This document shows positions 1-11,534 of a stretch of DNA of 64,000 bases, one piece after another. Positions within the stretch are counted from its first letter, which is position 1; the number at the start of each line of letters is the position of its first letter. The stretch is from the NCBI GenBank assembly GCA_003868215.1, contig QWDQ01000001.1:310001-374000 (forward strand), written 5' to 3'. This stretch comes from Pseudophaeomoniella oleicola. Its lineage: Eukaryota > Ascomycota > Eurotiomycetes > Phaeomoniellales > Phaeomoniellaceae. The translations under genes were made by a program, and so were the position numbers. The notes under the pieces were generated by a model. The model was not told where the DNA came from. It ran no database searches and was given only the letters and a program-made list of their open reading frames with translations.

Positions 1-28
1 TGAAGATAGATACTGACAATAATGGCAG

Positions 29-1198
29 AGTTCGCTATCCACGGCGATGTCGATGTCCGGTCTTGGAGCTCAACACATGCCGAATCAGCCTCGTTCAAAT
101 CTCCTCCGATACGCTCTACAGCAGAATCAAAACGATACCAAGCAGAATGGGACAGCAACTGTGACTCAAGTTGCAACCACGACCATAAGCTTTCCATCAC
201 CACCGCGGAAAGCTGTCCCATCGGTTACTTCAAGGCCTTCTGATGAGAGCAACACAAGCTCAACTAGATCATCCAATCCGTTCTATGAGCAGCCGAAACA
301 GTTGCACCTTGGCTTGTTCGAGATCGGGAAGCCACTCGGCAAGGGAAAGTTTGGACGCGTCTACCTTGCGCGCGAGAAGTCTACGGGCTTTGTATGCGCC
401 CTAAAAGTCCTCCACAAATCCGAGCTTCAGCAAGGCAAAGTGGAAAAGCAAGTACGCCGCGAGATTGAGATACAATCTAATCTCCGTCATCCAAACATCC
501 TACGCTTATATGGTCACTTCCACGATTCTAAGCGAATCTTTCTCATCCTCGAATTCGCTGGAAAAGGCGAGCTTTATAAACATCTTCGAAAGGAGGAACG
601 TTTTCCAGAGTGGAAGGCCGCGCAATATATCGCCCAAATGGCAGCAGCACTGAGATACCTCCACAAGAAGCACGTGATGCACAGGGACATCAAGCCTGAA
701 AATATTCTCGTGGGAATACATGGTGAGATCAAGATCAGCGATTTCGGCTGGTCTGTTCACGCACCCAATAATAGGCGAAAGACCATGTGCGGAACACTGG
801 ACTATCTGCCTCCGGAGATGATCAAACCTGGCAGCAACGACAACTTTTACGATGAAAAAGTCGATCTCTGGAGTTTGGGTGTTCTCACGTATGAGTTCCT
901 TGTTGGACAGGCCCCGTTCGAGGATACACCTGTCATGACACAGCGGAGGATTGCGAGAGGAGAGATGACGATACCAAGTTTCGTCAGCTCCGAGGCTAGA
1001 GACTTGATCAAGAGGGTATGTATTGATCATTGTGCATACTTCTCGGGAGATTCCAAAACTAACGATGTGAATGAATAGTTACTCGTCCTCGACCCCCAAA
1101 GTAGAATCCCGCTCGAAGAAGTCTCGCAGCATCCCTGGATCGTAAAACATTGCTCCCCTGAAGCATTGAAAAAGAGGGCCGACAAGTCGCAAAAATGA
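29..1198 (+). CDS. ark1: Aurora-type serine/threonine protein kinase (5' end probably outside window)
   Basis: This is a mitotic Aurora/Ipl1-type kinase, the catalytic part of the chromosomal passenger complex that corrects kinetochore-microtubule attachment. Counting from the ATG at 47, the glycine loop GKGKFGRV is at residues 98-105, the ATP lysine is K120, HRDIKPEN is at 212-219, DFG at 232-234, and the Aurora activation segment RRKTMCGT ends at 250, so T246 is the likely activating phosphosite. A 63-nt phase-0 intron (1016-1078, GTATGT donor, CTAAC branch) precedes the last exon, 1079-1198, which ends KKRADKSQK. From the ATG at 47 the product is 362 residues. Upstream, a CTGAC branch-like site and a CAG ending at 28 look like an intron end, and the frame is open from 29. 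The true start therefore probably lies in an exon left of the window. Identity is certain; the start is not. Confidence 0.93.
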
Positions 1199-2188
1199 AA
1201 GGGAACGACTGATTTTGAATTGTGGCTAGAGCCGCTTCTTTCTTTTCCTTTTTTGGGGTTATTAGGAAGAATGCGTTGATTGATTGATTTATGCATGCTC
1301 CGGGTATTTTCTTTGGCTACCCAGGAAGAGAGGCGTTTGAGTAGTTCAACAAGTACGGGGCCGGCGTTCTGTTTTCAATGAATGGCAAGGATGTTCCTTT
1401 TATTGGGACGGTTCGAGATTTTTGATGTCTTACATTTTTTGCATTTGGGGGAATGATGGCATTGTGATGATGGTGAGAGGACTTGGGGAAGAAGATCAAG
1501 AAGAGAAGACAGACGGAGAAAGGAGGAAACGGAGCATCAGAGGCGGAGAAAGAAGGATGAGCATGAGCTTGAGCTTGAGGATGAGTACGAGAGATGTTTT
1601 GGTTATATTAAAGTCTTCTGGGTTTTCTTCTGCCCTGGGAATGATGACGACGATGATGATATTTAAAACAAGTTCCGTCTTTCCTTTTCTTTTGCATGTC
1701 TCTATCACGCATAGATACCTAAGGCCGCCTACAAGGCCCTTATACTGTATCTCTTGGTCTGGGTCCTTGGGGTCTCGTATTTCGGACTTTTGTGGTCCGA
1801 TGACATGGAAACCATGTCTTCTGCGGCGGATAGTCAACAAGTAAGCCTCTCCCTGTCTTCTCTTCTTTGGAGGGGAGATAATTCAGGATCCTTTTTTGAG
1901 AAGCTTCTTCTTCTGCCTTCTTCTCCGTGTTCGGTTTTCGCAGTTTGCCTGTGAATGAATCTCTGGATGTCTTTGGTTGAAGGAGGCTCCGGCTAGATTG
2001 AGAGATGCAACGGTTGGTTGGGTGGGTGGGCCTGTTCTAATCCCCCCAACGGATGGGTGGGAGCCTCATACTTTAACAGGCCTAGAAAACCACGAAGGAG
2101 ATTCGTCCTGAATAGCTGCCCTCGGGGAGGGCTGATGTACTGGGCCTGCCTCAAAGATCATGGGACGGAGATTGGTGAAATTCCTGGT
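1199..2188. other. convergent intergenic region, Aurora kinase / PRO1
   Basis: About 1 kb lies between the 3' ends of the two genes. It holds T-rich and purine-rich low-complexity tracts around 1240-1260 and 1490-1580. Short open frames on both strands here have no recognisable motif or plausible splice structure. I see no gene. Confidence 0.6.
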
Positions 2189-3718
2189 CTAGCTCCCCGA
2201 AGTTTTAACACGGTCGTCGTGTAGATCTGGTGTCAATCTCCTTACTACTTCCCCTGGACCAGGCGTGCCAGGTCTGCTTCTTTCTCTGTCTTCTTCCAAT
2301 TGACCGAAGAAACCAATGTTCTCTCTCAACGCAACGTACTCACTATCGGCATATCCTAACAGACTCTCTATGTGGCTCGATCTTACTCCCTTTATTCTCT
2401 CAATCTCAACACTGGAATAATTGACCAGTGCCCTACCGACCTCTTCGGCTTTAGCAAATAGTGCGCTGTTCGGGATAATGGTCGTAGGCACGTCTCCGTC
2501 TAAAGCCATAGAATGCGAGCTATGATTAGGACGATTGACAACGAGAATACGCACGGCTTCATGCTGAGCGAAGGTCCCAGCAACGCCAACGACTCCTGCA
2601 GGGAGCAAGGAAGCTTTTTGAAGTAATGCAGTCAAAGCGCCTCGATCTATGTAGACTGTACCATGAGGCGCGAGACCGTGGAGGAGCCAGAAAGAGCGCG
2701 ATTGGATTGGATTAGGAGATGGTATGAACCTCGTGTGGAGGGGGTAATCAAGTCCCGGTGTGGCAGACACTACCGAAGAATCCGATCCTTGCTGCCCAGC
2801 AATATAGGATTTAGAAGCTGAAGATCCGATCGAATCAAGTGAGGGAAGTGATTGGAGGTATGAAACTATGCCGGAAATATTGCCTGGCTTAGATGACCTC
2901 GTGATTATAGTCGTAACCCCAGCAGACGTAGCGAGACGAGCAGCAACGATCTTGGTACTCATACCACCTGTGCCGAGAGCCGACCCAGCCGATGAAACGT
3001 CCGCTGCGAGGCTGTTGATATCGGAGACGACTTCGATAGGCTTGGCGTCAGGATTGGTTCGGGGGTTCTTATCGTAAAGGCAGTCCACATCCGTCATCAG
3101 GAAGAGGTAATCAGCATGGATCATACCGGCTGTGATGGCTGATAATGTATCGTTGTCTCCGAACTTGATCTCGGCAACTGCTAGCGTATCATTCTCGTTG
3201 ACGATAGGAATTACACCCATGCTCAATAGTTCGTTTAGGGTATTCTGGGCGTTGATATACTGTGTTCGATTCGCAATATCATTCCTCGTCAACAGGATCT
3301 GCGCAACCGGTTGACGAAGGTGAGCGAACAGAGAATCCCAGAGTGATATCAGACGACATTGACCGATTGCCGCCAGTGCCTGGAGACGTTCAGATAAGTT
3401 CCAACAAAGGGGTGAGAAAGCAATTCATACCTGCACCTTTGGCAAATGTTTGGGTCTTGCCTCCAAGTCCATTCGACGGAGCCCCACGCCGACGGCCCCA
3501 GAGGAAACGATGACAACTCTATGGCCATTCTTGCGAAGGTTGACTGCTGTCTCTACTATAAGGGAGAGAATAGATAAGATAGGCTCATGCGATTTCTCAT
3601 CAACTATGGAACTTGTCCCTAACGATTACTGTTAAAACCCGGAGCTGAGTCATGCTAGCAGTGGCAACATGTTCTCACCTAATTTGATGACAATCGTAAG
3701 TTGTTTGGGATCCTTCAT
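2189..3718 (-). CDS. PRO1: glutamate 5-kinase (gamma-glutamyl kinase)
   Basis: This enzyme phosphorylates L-glutamate with ATP to gamma-glutamyl phosphate, the first and feedback-controlled step of proline synthesis in the cytosol. Three exons are read on the minus strand: 3718-3679, 3618-3431 and 3379-2189, giving 472 residues. The introns (3619-3678 and 3380-3430) have GT-AG ends and keep the frame. The amino-acid kinase domain begins at once with IVIKLGTSSIV, followed by [12 protein letters not shown], the nucleotide-binding stretch GDNDTLSA, and [11 protein letters not shown]-terminal PUA domain (about residues 330-440) contains the run from [16 protein letters not shown] to [18 protein letters not shown]-containing forms are usual in bacteria and filamentous fungi. 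The short Ser/Pro/Arg-rich tail looks fungal. The start is fixed by the conserved first exon [13 protein letters not shown]. The gene is divergent from ATP23. Confidence 0.95.
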
Positions 3719-4071
3719 CTTGAGTGAGCCTTTTTCACCGACCGATACATGCTTCCCGTGTGCAATCCGGAGAAATCTTTGACCCTATATATGGGATCTC
3801 GCACAACAGAAAGCCGGCCAAAAGCCCAAGAGGAGTATCACGCCCTGTGAGCGATCAGTATCCATCAAAAAAGTCCGGGATTCTGCCTCCGAGTCCGCTC
3901 CACCCCTTGTCACCGCCTGCGGGACACCTTCCCCATTTGATAGGGCAAGATGAAAGTGTCGAGCTTCTAGTTGGATATGAAAGCAACTTGCCTTAGGAGA
4001 TCTGTTCCAGCTATTTGAGGATTACACTCTGCTAAACTTCTAAGGACCGTCAGGAGAACAAGTGAATCACC
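3719..4071. promoter_or_regulatory. bidirectional promoter region PRO1 / ATP23
   Basis: This 353-bp gap separates the start codons of two divergent genes, so it must hold both promoters and both 5' leaders. A frame open on the plus strand across most of it shows no family signature and would overlap both leaders, so I do not call it coding. No single regulatory motif stands out by eye. Confidence 0.5.
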
Positions 4072-4929
4072 ATGGCAGAAAATGAGACTGCGCGTCCTGC
4101 GCCCTCAGCCAGCGCAAGTTCTCCTCCCAATGCATCCTCTACCGCAGCTCTACCGCAACAGGATGAGCAAGGCCTTCCATTCCTCCCGAACACCGACAGC
4201 ACCATGACCCGCTTCCGAAACTTCTACCGTATGCTGACAGGCAAGATGTCCCCCACGGGCCAACGCTCCTATTGGGCCGACGTCGACCGCCGTTACGAAG
4301 AGCTGGACTGCAAGCGCTGCGAAACCCAACGGGACTACCTGCTCCAGTACTCGCCCGTCATCACCTTCCTCTCGAAAGAGATCAGCCAGCTCGGAGGCAC
4401 GATTGACAAGGACAACATTTACTGCCGGAGGTGCGATGACGAGCAGGCGGGCGGCTTTGATCCGGTCTACGGCATCAAGATCTGCGCGAATCGGATGAAG
4501 AGCCAGAACCACCTCGAGGATACGATTGCGCATGAAATGGTACACGCTTACGACAGTCTGAGGTGGAAAAGCGAGTGGAAGGGAAACCTAAGACACGCAG
4601 CCTGTACAGAGGTACGTTGAAACTAAACCCCCCCATCCACCTACGGAGCCCCTTCCTCCCAAAAGAAAACCTCACCCTCTAACTCTTTCCCTCCAAAATA
4701 GATCCGCGCCTCCTCCCTAAGCGGCGAATGCCGTTTCGCGCGCGAATTCTTCGGCCGCAACCAATGGAAGATCACTCAACACCACCAGGACTGCGTTCGG
4801 AGGCGAGCGACGCTGTCCGTCGCGGCCCGGCCGTTCTGCCCGAACGACGATGAGGCTGCGAAGGCGGTCAACGAGGTGTGGGAGAGCTGTTTCCGAGACA
4901 CGAGGCCCTTCGACGAGATATACCGATGA
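4072..4929 (+). CDS. ATP23: mitochondrial inner membrane protease ATP23
   Basis: Atp23 is a zinc metalloprotease of the mitochondrial intermembrane space. In yeast it removes the presequence of ATP synthase subunit 6 and helps assemble the Fo sector. Exon 1 is 4072-4611 and exon 2 is 4702-4929, joined across a 90-nt phase-0 intron (GTACGT donor), giving 255 residues. The catalytic HEMVH lies at residues 154-158 and continues as AYD, as in the family. The cysteine pairs CKRC (80-83) and CRRC (118-121), the conserved VYGIKICAN segment and the second-exon [10 protein letters not shown] block are all typical of Atp23. The N-terminal 40 residues are Ala/Ser/Pro-rich and variable. The C-terminus ends RPFDEIYR, as expected for an intact protein. 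It shares its promoter region with PRO1. Confidence 0.95.
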
Positions 4930-5295
4930 TAAACAAGAAGCATATCACGATACTTTGCAAGAAGAAGGGGGGCTCATTTGGCACCTGCCTGTTGCGATTT
5001 CACAAGAGCATGGCGTTAAGTTGATGGACATCTATGGCATTGCATGGCGTTTTGAGATGGAAAAGATACCAAAGTTTGTCTATGTATTGAGCGATCATCA
5101 CGATCAGATAGAAAGGGCTGCGATAGAAGCCCACAGCCGACTGCTATGTAATAAGAACGCCTCTCCGAATGCTGGTATATTATGCTTGAAAATTGCGGCG
5201 CTTCAATCTTTCCTTAAGACGCCAAACCGACCCTGACCCCTCGTAGTAAAGTCTTCGACTGCTTGAAAAAAACAATACAACTCTTTCACGTCGAT
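4930..5295. other. convergent intergenic region ATP23 / KRE9
   Basis: This stretch holds the two 3' untranslated regions. A plus-strand frame continues past the ATP23 stop but shows no domain. Nothing else is recognised. Confidence 0.5.
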
Positions 5296-6222
5296 CTAGT
5301 CCTTCCATCTCTCCAAGAAACGGGCCATGGCCGTGTCTGTTGGCATAGGGGCGGCAGCAGCCTAGAAATTCGGTTAGCTGTTAAGGATTCTACGTCTATG
5401 CAGTGGAAAGCTTACCGTATTCTCGATGCTCGAAGTAGAGAATGTTTGACTAACCGTGTTTGTGGTTACCTGCAATGGAGTGGGAAGATATGATGCGGCA
5501 ATCGAGAACGCACTGGTAGGATACCTTGGGGGAGGTGGTCCTTTCGCGGTGATTTTCGTGGGAGCCAGCGATTGCATTGGCGCGTACCTGGTTGCGCCTG
5601 TCTGTAGGGTATACGCCATAGAAAAACTACCTTCTGGAATGGAAGCGGATGCACCGTTGGCGTTGTTGTTTGACGCGACGTTATTTTGGGTAGCAGGAAC
5701 ATCGCTGGCACCTGAGAGCCCTGTAATGGCAGCCTCGATGGGGGGAGGGAAAGTACCGGTCATCCCGCTAAGAGTGAAACGTTCTGAATAATTGATGACC
5801 GTACCGCCTTGAGTTGCAACAGAAACCATCTTCAGATAATATGCGTTCCTGGTTGAACCACCGAAAGCGGGGGTGACTGTGCCCTCTGCGCTATTGCCAG
5901 TGGAAAAATCACCGTTGGCAACAAGCGTTAATTGCATCTGCCCAGTGAGAACAATCGTTAGTACACTGCAACAGCCTGACGGTCTGTGTTAGAACATTTG
6001 GGAAATTCTCACAAGGTTGTTATCTTCGTTTCCTCCACCGACGAGAAATAGTTGGTATGATGTGAGTTGGTCAAGTGATGGTGAATCTCCTGAATCCACC
6101 CAGGAGACCGACAGAGTTCCTCCTCCTGTCTGTGTTGCGCCAGGGGCAGGTCTCGTGAATCTCACATCCGCGAGAGCATATGGAATGAGCGCGGCACACA
6201 GCCAATATGGCCGCACGATCAT
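5296..6222 (-). CDS. KRE9: KRE9/KNH1-family secreted cell-wall beta-glucan assembly protein
   Basis: Kre9/Knh1 proteins are secreted O-glycosylated proteins needed for beta-1,6-glucan assembly in the wall. Three exons (6222-6013, 5937-5416, 5361-5296) give 265 residues. The introns are 75 nt (branch ACTAAC) and 54 nt, both phase 0. Residues 1-18 form a signal peptide ending YALADVRF. The N-terminal Ig-like domain follows, with GGTLSVSWVDSG and LTSYQLFLVGG. The Kre9/Knh C-terminal domain is marked by QTGATRYAPMQ, PTKIT, PTSAFSIAASYLPTP and TNTVSQTFSTSSIENT. The last exon supplies the usual ending, AAAAPMPTD followed by ARFLERWKD, which supports the second splice. It lies just downstream of TOS1 on the same strand, another wall protein gene. 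Confidence 0.93.
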
Positions 6223-6899
6223 ATTGAAGAGAGTAGTTGAGAGGAACCTAGAGCGAGCAGTGTAGATTGAAAAGGGATTGGCGCCGATGGAGATGTCGCT
6301 GCAGTGGTTGGCGCTCGAGACTACAAGGCGTCTGGTGCAAGTATTCGCAAAGTACTTGTCACATTCGAGATACAGAGTCGCACGGTTCGAATAGAATTGA
6401 TGTCGATAGTACTGGTCGAGGCAGTCGTCGTTGCTGTTGGAGTGGCAGTGATTAAGTTGGCGGAGCCGGTTTTATTGATCTGCAACTTTACTCGATTCTG
6501 CTCCTGTCCGTAAGTTAGTAACAGAAAGGGCTACTGTGGTATTACTACGCATAACGGTGGACTAAACATGCCACTGATGTAATTCTACCAACCTCCTTTG
6601 AAACAGAGCCACTTCTGCTCACGTTGAAAAGACTAGATCAACGAGTATCTAATGGTATTCAGGAGCGCGGACTGCGATACAGAAATGGCATTAAATTATT
6701 ACAAGATGAGAGGAGACGACTGTCATAACCTGTTCCTTGGGATTTCAGGAACAGACACAGGTCCAGAGATCATATCTGCTTTATATACGAAGTTCCGCCC
6801 ACGGTGAAATGACAAAAGTTTCGCTCAGAAATGCATCAACAAGATTGTGAAAGAATCGAATGAATGGGTATCATGAGCTGAAAGAGAACACTGGCTTCA
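6223..6899. other. spacer between KRE9 and TOS1, with a possible hidden exon at 6321-6503 (-)
   Basis: This 677-bp gap holds the KRE9 promoter and the TOS1 3' end. On the minus strand a perfect TACTAAC branch site (about 6514-6520) sits 10 nt before a CAG ending at 6504. From 6503 the frame stays open for 60 codons, encodes a Thr/Ser-rich stretch (TATPTATTTASTSTIDI) and stops at 6321. I found no convincing upstream exon or start. It may be a 5' leader exon of KRE9, a lost small gene, or chance. Confidence 0.3.
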
Positions 6900-8898
6900 T
6901 CATGATAGCGTAAACAGCGTGCCATTGTTTGCTGCTGAGCTGATCCAGCCCGAAACGGTATCAGCATCAAGTATCTGAGAAAAGTCTGCGTCGTTAGGGA
7001 TGAAGAAAATGGTTACAGCTGCATCTCCCTCACTCATCAAGACTCCTGCTTTTTGAGATGATTGCGGTCGCTCAAACCAATAGCTTGAACCGGCCGAATC
7101 ATCGTCTCCGTGCCACGATGCCTTCATCCGAGGGTTGCCAGCATCGAGCACTTCGAACAGATCCATTTCTCCGCAACCTGAGCTCCAGCAAGAACATTCC
7201 GCGTTGCCATACTGCAGTGTACGGGGTATCTGTGCATTGAGAGCCCAGATGGCAGGCATGTCCATGTTCCATCCCTTCCGGTGGGTGGCTGGCATACTAA
7301 AGTCGAGAAGAAAGAGACTTTCGCTGTCGTAGAATCCCTGATGCGCTACTGTTCCTGGGCGAGAATAGCCGCATATGTCGTCTGAGCCGCACTCTTTATC
7401 CGACATGATCACTAATTCATGCCCATCTTCGAGATAGCCATCAAAGACTTGGGGACTAGCAGAGCCACTCTTACCGTCTGCTGAGGCATATGAGAGTGAA
7501 TTTCCAAACTCCAGATCCCATACCCCAGAGCCTTGTCCTCCGTTGTGGTTCAAGAATGTGAAACCCGTGCTATCTTTCATGTCGGCATTGTAGTATGCTT
7601 GGCGACCGAAAGTGCCCATCGCAATGTTCGGGGTTGATGTACCTTGAGGATAAGATACCGATTCAGGTGACGAGATTGCTGCATTTGACAAAGTCGTCGT
7701 AGTCAATGTGCCTCCCAGTAAAATCGATGACTCGGACAACTTCGAGGATTGGGACATCGTTGAGGTCGATGCTTTCAGGGAAAGTAAAGTAGTCGGAACT
7801 GACGGCGAGACAAAGTTTGTTGAGTTCTCTGAAGCAGAGGTGGTGGATGAACTTGGTTGTATCTGCGAAGTCGACCCGGCTGATGATCCCGACAGTGATG
7901 GAGCTGTTGCTGGTAACTCAGAGGAAGCCAAGGGTGAGGCGGAAGAGAGTAATGTCAAAGATAGCGATTGAGCAGACGCTGAAATCGGAGTAGCAGCGGT
8001 TGTACCTTTGATCTTAGATGTTCTAGTAGAAGCATATACGACCGTGTATGTGATCGTCGTTGTGCCACCACGGACAACAGTGGATGAAAATGTTGCCGGA
8101 AGGGGAGTTGCTGTAGTCGTGGGTTTTATATCACCCTTAATAAGACTGGAGGAGGCTTGGGTCTTTAGACTAGCCTCTACCGTTGTCGTCGTTAATTCAC
8201 CTGCATCAACAACAGCGGATAGGTATTGTAAACTTGTCGGAATTGGCGATGTAGTAGTGGTTGAATGATAGCAGACAGAAGAAGGAACGTTGGTTACGCC
8301 ATTCCACAAGTTGAGCCACGATGCTGTGACAGTGCCGAAGACAACCGTGACAGGATCGCAGACAGCTCTTTTTTGGACTTCTACAACGTGGCGCTTATCA
8401 ATCTCTGAAATTTGTTCGTTATCACGCCTGCTACTTCGGTCATGAAAAGCTTCATGGCCATGACGGCGTTCATGAAAGGTCGGCTTCACATTTCGCTGCT
8501 TGACCGAGAATGCTGGAAGCGTGTAATACGCAATTTGCTTCAGCTGGAGAGGGCCACGTAAGTGCCATGAAATCTGCGAACAATCAGCTATGCGAACAGG
8601 TTAGACACGGGCCATGAGTCCATACATCGTTTCCCTTTCCGAACGATCCCAGAGTACTGTTGAAGCTCTGTGGTTCTGAAGAGCACACCCCATCGTTCAT
8701 GCTGGTCACTCTGGAGTAGCTTCCGGTCTGTTGGAACCCAGTGTAGGTGACCGCCTGGACACTGTTTTCGCAATACCAATTTCCATCAAGCTCATAAGCG
8801 CCTCCATCGCAGCCATTGTCATACTTATGCGCATATATTATGGCACCGCAGTACGGTATGGTACTCAGGAGGACAATGCCGAAGATCGATATTTTCAT
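6900..8898 (-). CDS. TOS1: TOS1-like cell-wall glycosyl hydrolase (DUF2403 + DUF2401)
   Basis: Tos1-type proteins are covalently bound or secreted cell-wall proteins with a glucanase-like fold. Their substrate is thought to be wall beta-glucan. Two exons (8898-8626 and 8573-6900) joined by a 52-nt phase-0 intron give 648 residues. The first ~18 residues are a signal peptide ending PYCGA. The DUF2403 module follows (about 20-125), with NGCDGGAYELDGNWYCE and, across the splice, ISWHLRGPLQLKQIAYY. A long Ser/Thr-rich linker (about 200-370), a likely O-mannosylated spacer, leads to the catalytic-type DUF2401 module. That contains LNHNGGQGSGVWD, PAIWALNAQIPRTLQYG and the diagnostic AECSCWSSGCGEMDLFEVL. 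There is no clear GPI signal at the end (NGTLFTLS). The gene lies upstream of KRE9 in the same orientation. Confidence 0.94.
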
Positions 8899-10821
8899 TT
8901 TTGTTGTTATGGCTAGGCAATTACAGGTTGCTAAAGCCGAATCCTCTTCAAATATGATGAACGTTGACCTCTTAGAGAAGGCTCAAAGATATTCGAAAGG
9001 AAGAGGGGGTTACGATTAGATTGCATCTGCCCAGAACGCAAAGCAGAATCTCTAATTCGTATCGAAGCGAGGACGATGCCACCTCTCTAGGCGATGGGTA
9101 CTAATCGCATCAACACAGACCGAACAGCTTCTTGGCGACGATGCGAGAGCGGCGCGTGATGAGCTCTTTCAGTGATTAGAAAATTAATGTCCCGAGGGAT
9201 CGCTTCCAAGGCGGTCCTGGAAATGTTTCTGTGGTGGTGAAGCAGGGTCAGCGGCTAAGTCGTGTGACACTTGACAGTTCTTGCTTCACAGCAGCCCCGA
9301 GGTACCAAAATACGACGCAAGGCTTAAAGCGAAATGCTCAGGAAGAATAGAGAGAAGTTAATGACAATAGAAAGATCATGCAGGAAACGAACGGAGGGGT
9401 AGTGCAGGTATTTCAAGAGCATCGTCTACTCGGTCGCGGTCATGACAATCACGCAGCATAGGGGTGGGGTCGGTCGAGAACTTGCTTCCAAGAACACGGA
9501 GGGCCATCTCGAAAGTATGGATGCAATTGCTCATGCTCCAGGCCTGGGTGGTGATCATGACTCTCAGACCAGGCCTACATCTCGGCATCTTCTGTCGTCG
9601 CACACGAAGGGTTACACCCAACACGGCGCCTTCCACACTTAGCGCGCCATCTAAGAAGCCTTTGACGTCGGTGACGGTTGATTATCGGCTGAGGCTTGCT
9701 AGGAAGCCTTGCTACTTCAGTGGATTGAGCTGATTTCAGCGACAAAAATGGTACTGGGGATGCAAGTGATGGTGAGAGAAGGTGGTTGAAAAGCCAACCC
9801 CAGGAATGTGGGAGACATCCAGAACGTCTTGGAGTCCCACATCACCAATGTCACGCTTGGAATTGTCCGACTTCGACTCTTCAAGTTCACCAATCATGCC
9901 TGGTTTCAGGACTTGAAACAAGGGAGAGACTTAATCTTCTCGACCATCCGCCTTGTCAGTGAAGAGGTATGTGGACTTCTTCGGACTTGGTTCCGTTTAC
10001 GTTGCATGTCGAAATCTGGATTCAACTTCACTCTGGACTTGGCCCGCCGATGAACACATAGGGCAACCGGTCATACCTCCTGATGACCATTCCTCTGGTA
10101 CCGTAGTCCAAAAGGTCAAGTCTAACTGAGAATGGTCAATATCCTGAAATGTTAGACTGCCACCGTCTGTATAGTCCTCATTACCGAGATTGTGGACCAT
10201 GTACGATGTAACGATGTCGATTATGGTCGGTCGGGTCCTTGCGAAGGGGCATTGCAGCATGAGATATATCGGATCATCCTTCTGCACTAGCGAGCCACCC
10301 TGAGTCTATTTCCTGTGATGTGAAGTAAAACTCAGCAGACGCCAGATGCCGCTATATTAACTTGTACGTATAATATGTCTGGTCGAGCTTTTCTAGAACC
10401 ACCGCAAAATGAGAGCTTATGCGTAGGCACTTCCAATGCTGGTAGATTTTATTTTTGAACGGCACCAAGAGCATGTAGTATGCAGTACGGCCAAAAGACT
10501 ACGAGAGGTTATAGCGTCGCGGGACAATAAGCGCAATCGCTGTGAAGAGGCTAGTTACCTACCTGGTAGGTAGCTACCATCATACATAGTATTCAATGTG
10601 ATAAGAAGTGAGCGATTAGGCAACACAATAAGATGATGCGACTTCAACGAGTGTGTGAATTATTCTGAATATACTATGTCTTGATAAATTCATTTCCCCC
10701 TGTCAAGTAAGACCATGTGAAAATAACAAGAGGTTGCCGCTTTCCCCCTTCTCGACATAAAAGAGGAATTGATCACATCATCGGGAGGCTCTCTAAACAT
10801 TTTAGACATAGTGAAGAAAAG
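8899..10821. other. unassigned 1.9-kb region with several mid-sized open frames
   Basis: This region lies between the TOS1 start and the next gene. Minus-strand frames at 9376-9636, 9736-9921 and 9997-10287 are open but not in one register. The last has a neat CTAAC...CAG acceptor-like site near 10145-10155 and a CPMC pair near its end. A plus-strand frame at 9808-10053 overlaps them and also ends near a GTATGT. I could not join these into a sensible protein or recognise a family. They may be an unrecognised multi-exon gene, a decayed gene or chance. A TACCTACCTGGTAGGTAG inverted motif sits near 10557-10573. Confidence 0.3.
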
Positions 10822-11529
10822 ATGGCGGCGTCGGACGACGAGGGAAACACTCCGGTGGTTGATACGCAGAAGCAGTCGCCTCGCTACTACCATCTGAGAA
10901 CCTATCCAGATCCCCGATATCCAACGCCGGATTCCGCTGCGTATTCGGGTCTCTTTCTTCGTCTTCATGGCTCCGGGACGAATTCGGTGATGCTTGTCCC
11001 GACACCACCAATATACCTCAGAGTTCACTTTGAGCCTGATGATGCAGGAGCAGTCGAGGTGACGCCGCTAGTCCAGGCAACAGAAAGCGTCGTCAGGCGT
11101 CAGATAATCACTTCGCACGCCGAAAGACATGTGGGTAGATCATGGGGTCTCGTTCTCTCAACTGACCCACGAGATTCAAAAGCCCTTGCAGGCTGGCACA
11201 GGGCTGAGATTTTGGACGACTCCGGCCAGACCGGCTGGACATTTGAACCGCTTGATGGCAACGGTCAAGTTGCATCTAGAAAAGCCGGTGCAGGTTCTGA
11301 CGAGGACCAAGCACTGACTGAGCAATTGGTCTGGAAGGGAGGAGATATCCGTGCCAGCTCTTCTGCGCCGGTGGATGAGACTTATGAATGGGCAGGTTGG
11401 ATGGCTTGCAAGGGTCCATACGGCCATTTGCAGTTGTTTTGGCTGACTGACAAGATGAAGGAAGACGGACTGCCCAAAGGCTGCCAAAGAGTGGTTGTAG
11501 TTCGGAAATGGTTGTACAACCCCGTTTAA
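10822..11529 (+). CDS. hypothetical fungal protein
   Basis: This is an intact single-exon frame of 235 residues from the ATG at 10822. The frame is open further upstream to an ATG at 10717, but the added 35 residues are basic and start very close to the previous frame's stop. The start MAASDDEGN is therefore preferred. The protein is soluble, with no signal peptide or membrane segment. It has a Pro-rich N-terminal part and a C-terminal half rich in Trp and Gly (WKGGD, YEWAGWMACKGPYGHLQLFW) ending VVVVRKWLYNPV. It looks like a folded small domain, but I do not recognise a family and assign no function. Its stop is six bases from the stop of the convergent histidine kinase gene, so the two transcripts very likely overlap at their 3' ends. 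Confidence 0.7.
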   Translation: MAASDDEGNTPVVDTQKQSPRYYHLRTYPDPRYPTPDSAAYSGLFLRLHGSGTNSVMLVPTPPIYLRVHFEPDDAGAVEVTPLVQATESVVRRQIITSHAERHVGRSWGLVLSTDPRDSKALAGWHRAEILDDSGQTGWTFEPLDGNGQVASRKAGAGSDEDQALTEQLVWKGGDIRASSSAPVDETYEWAGWMACKGPYGHLQLFWLTDKMKEDGLPKGCQRVVVVRKWLYNPV

Positions 11530-11534
11530 ACTGC

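Noticed and set aside
1422-1844. 140-residue plus-strand frame in the Aurora/PRO1 spacer
   Set aside because: Low complexity at its start, no recognisable domain, and an equally long antisense frame; typical chance frame.
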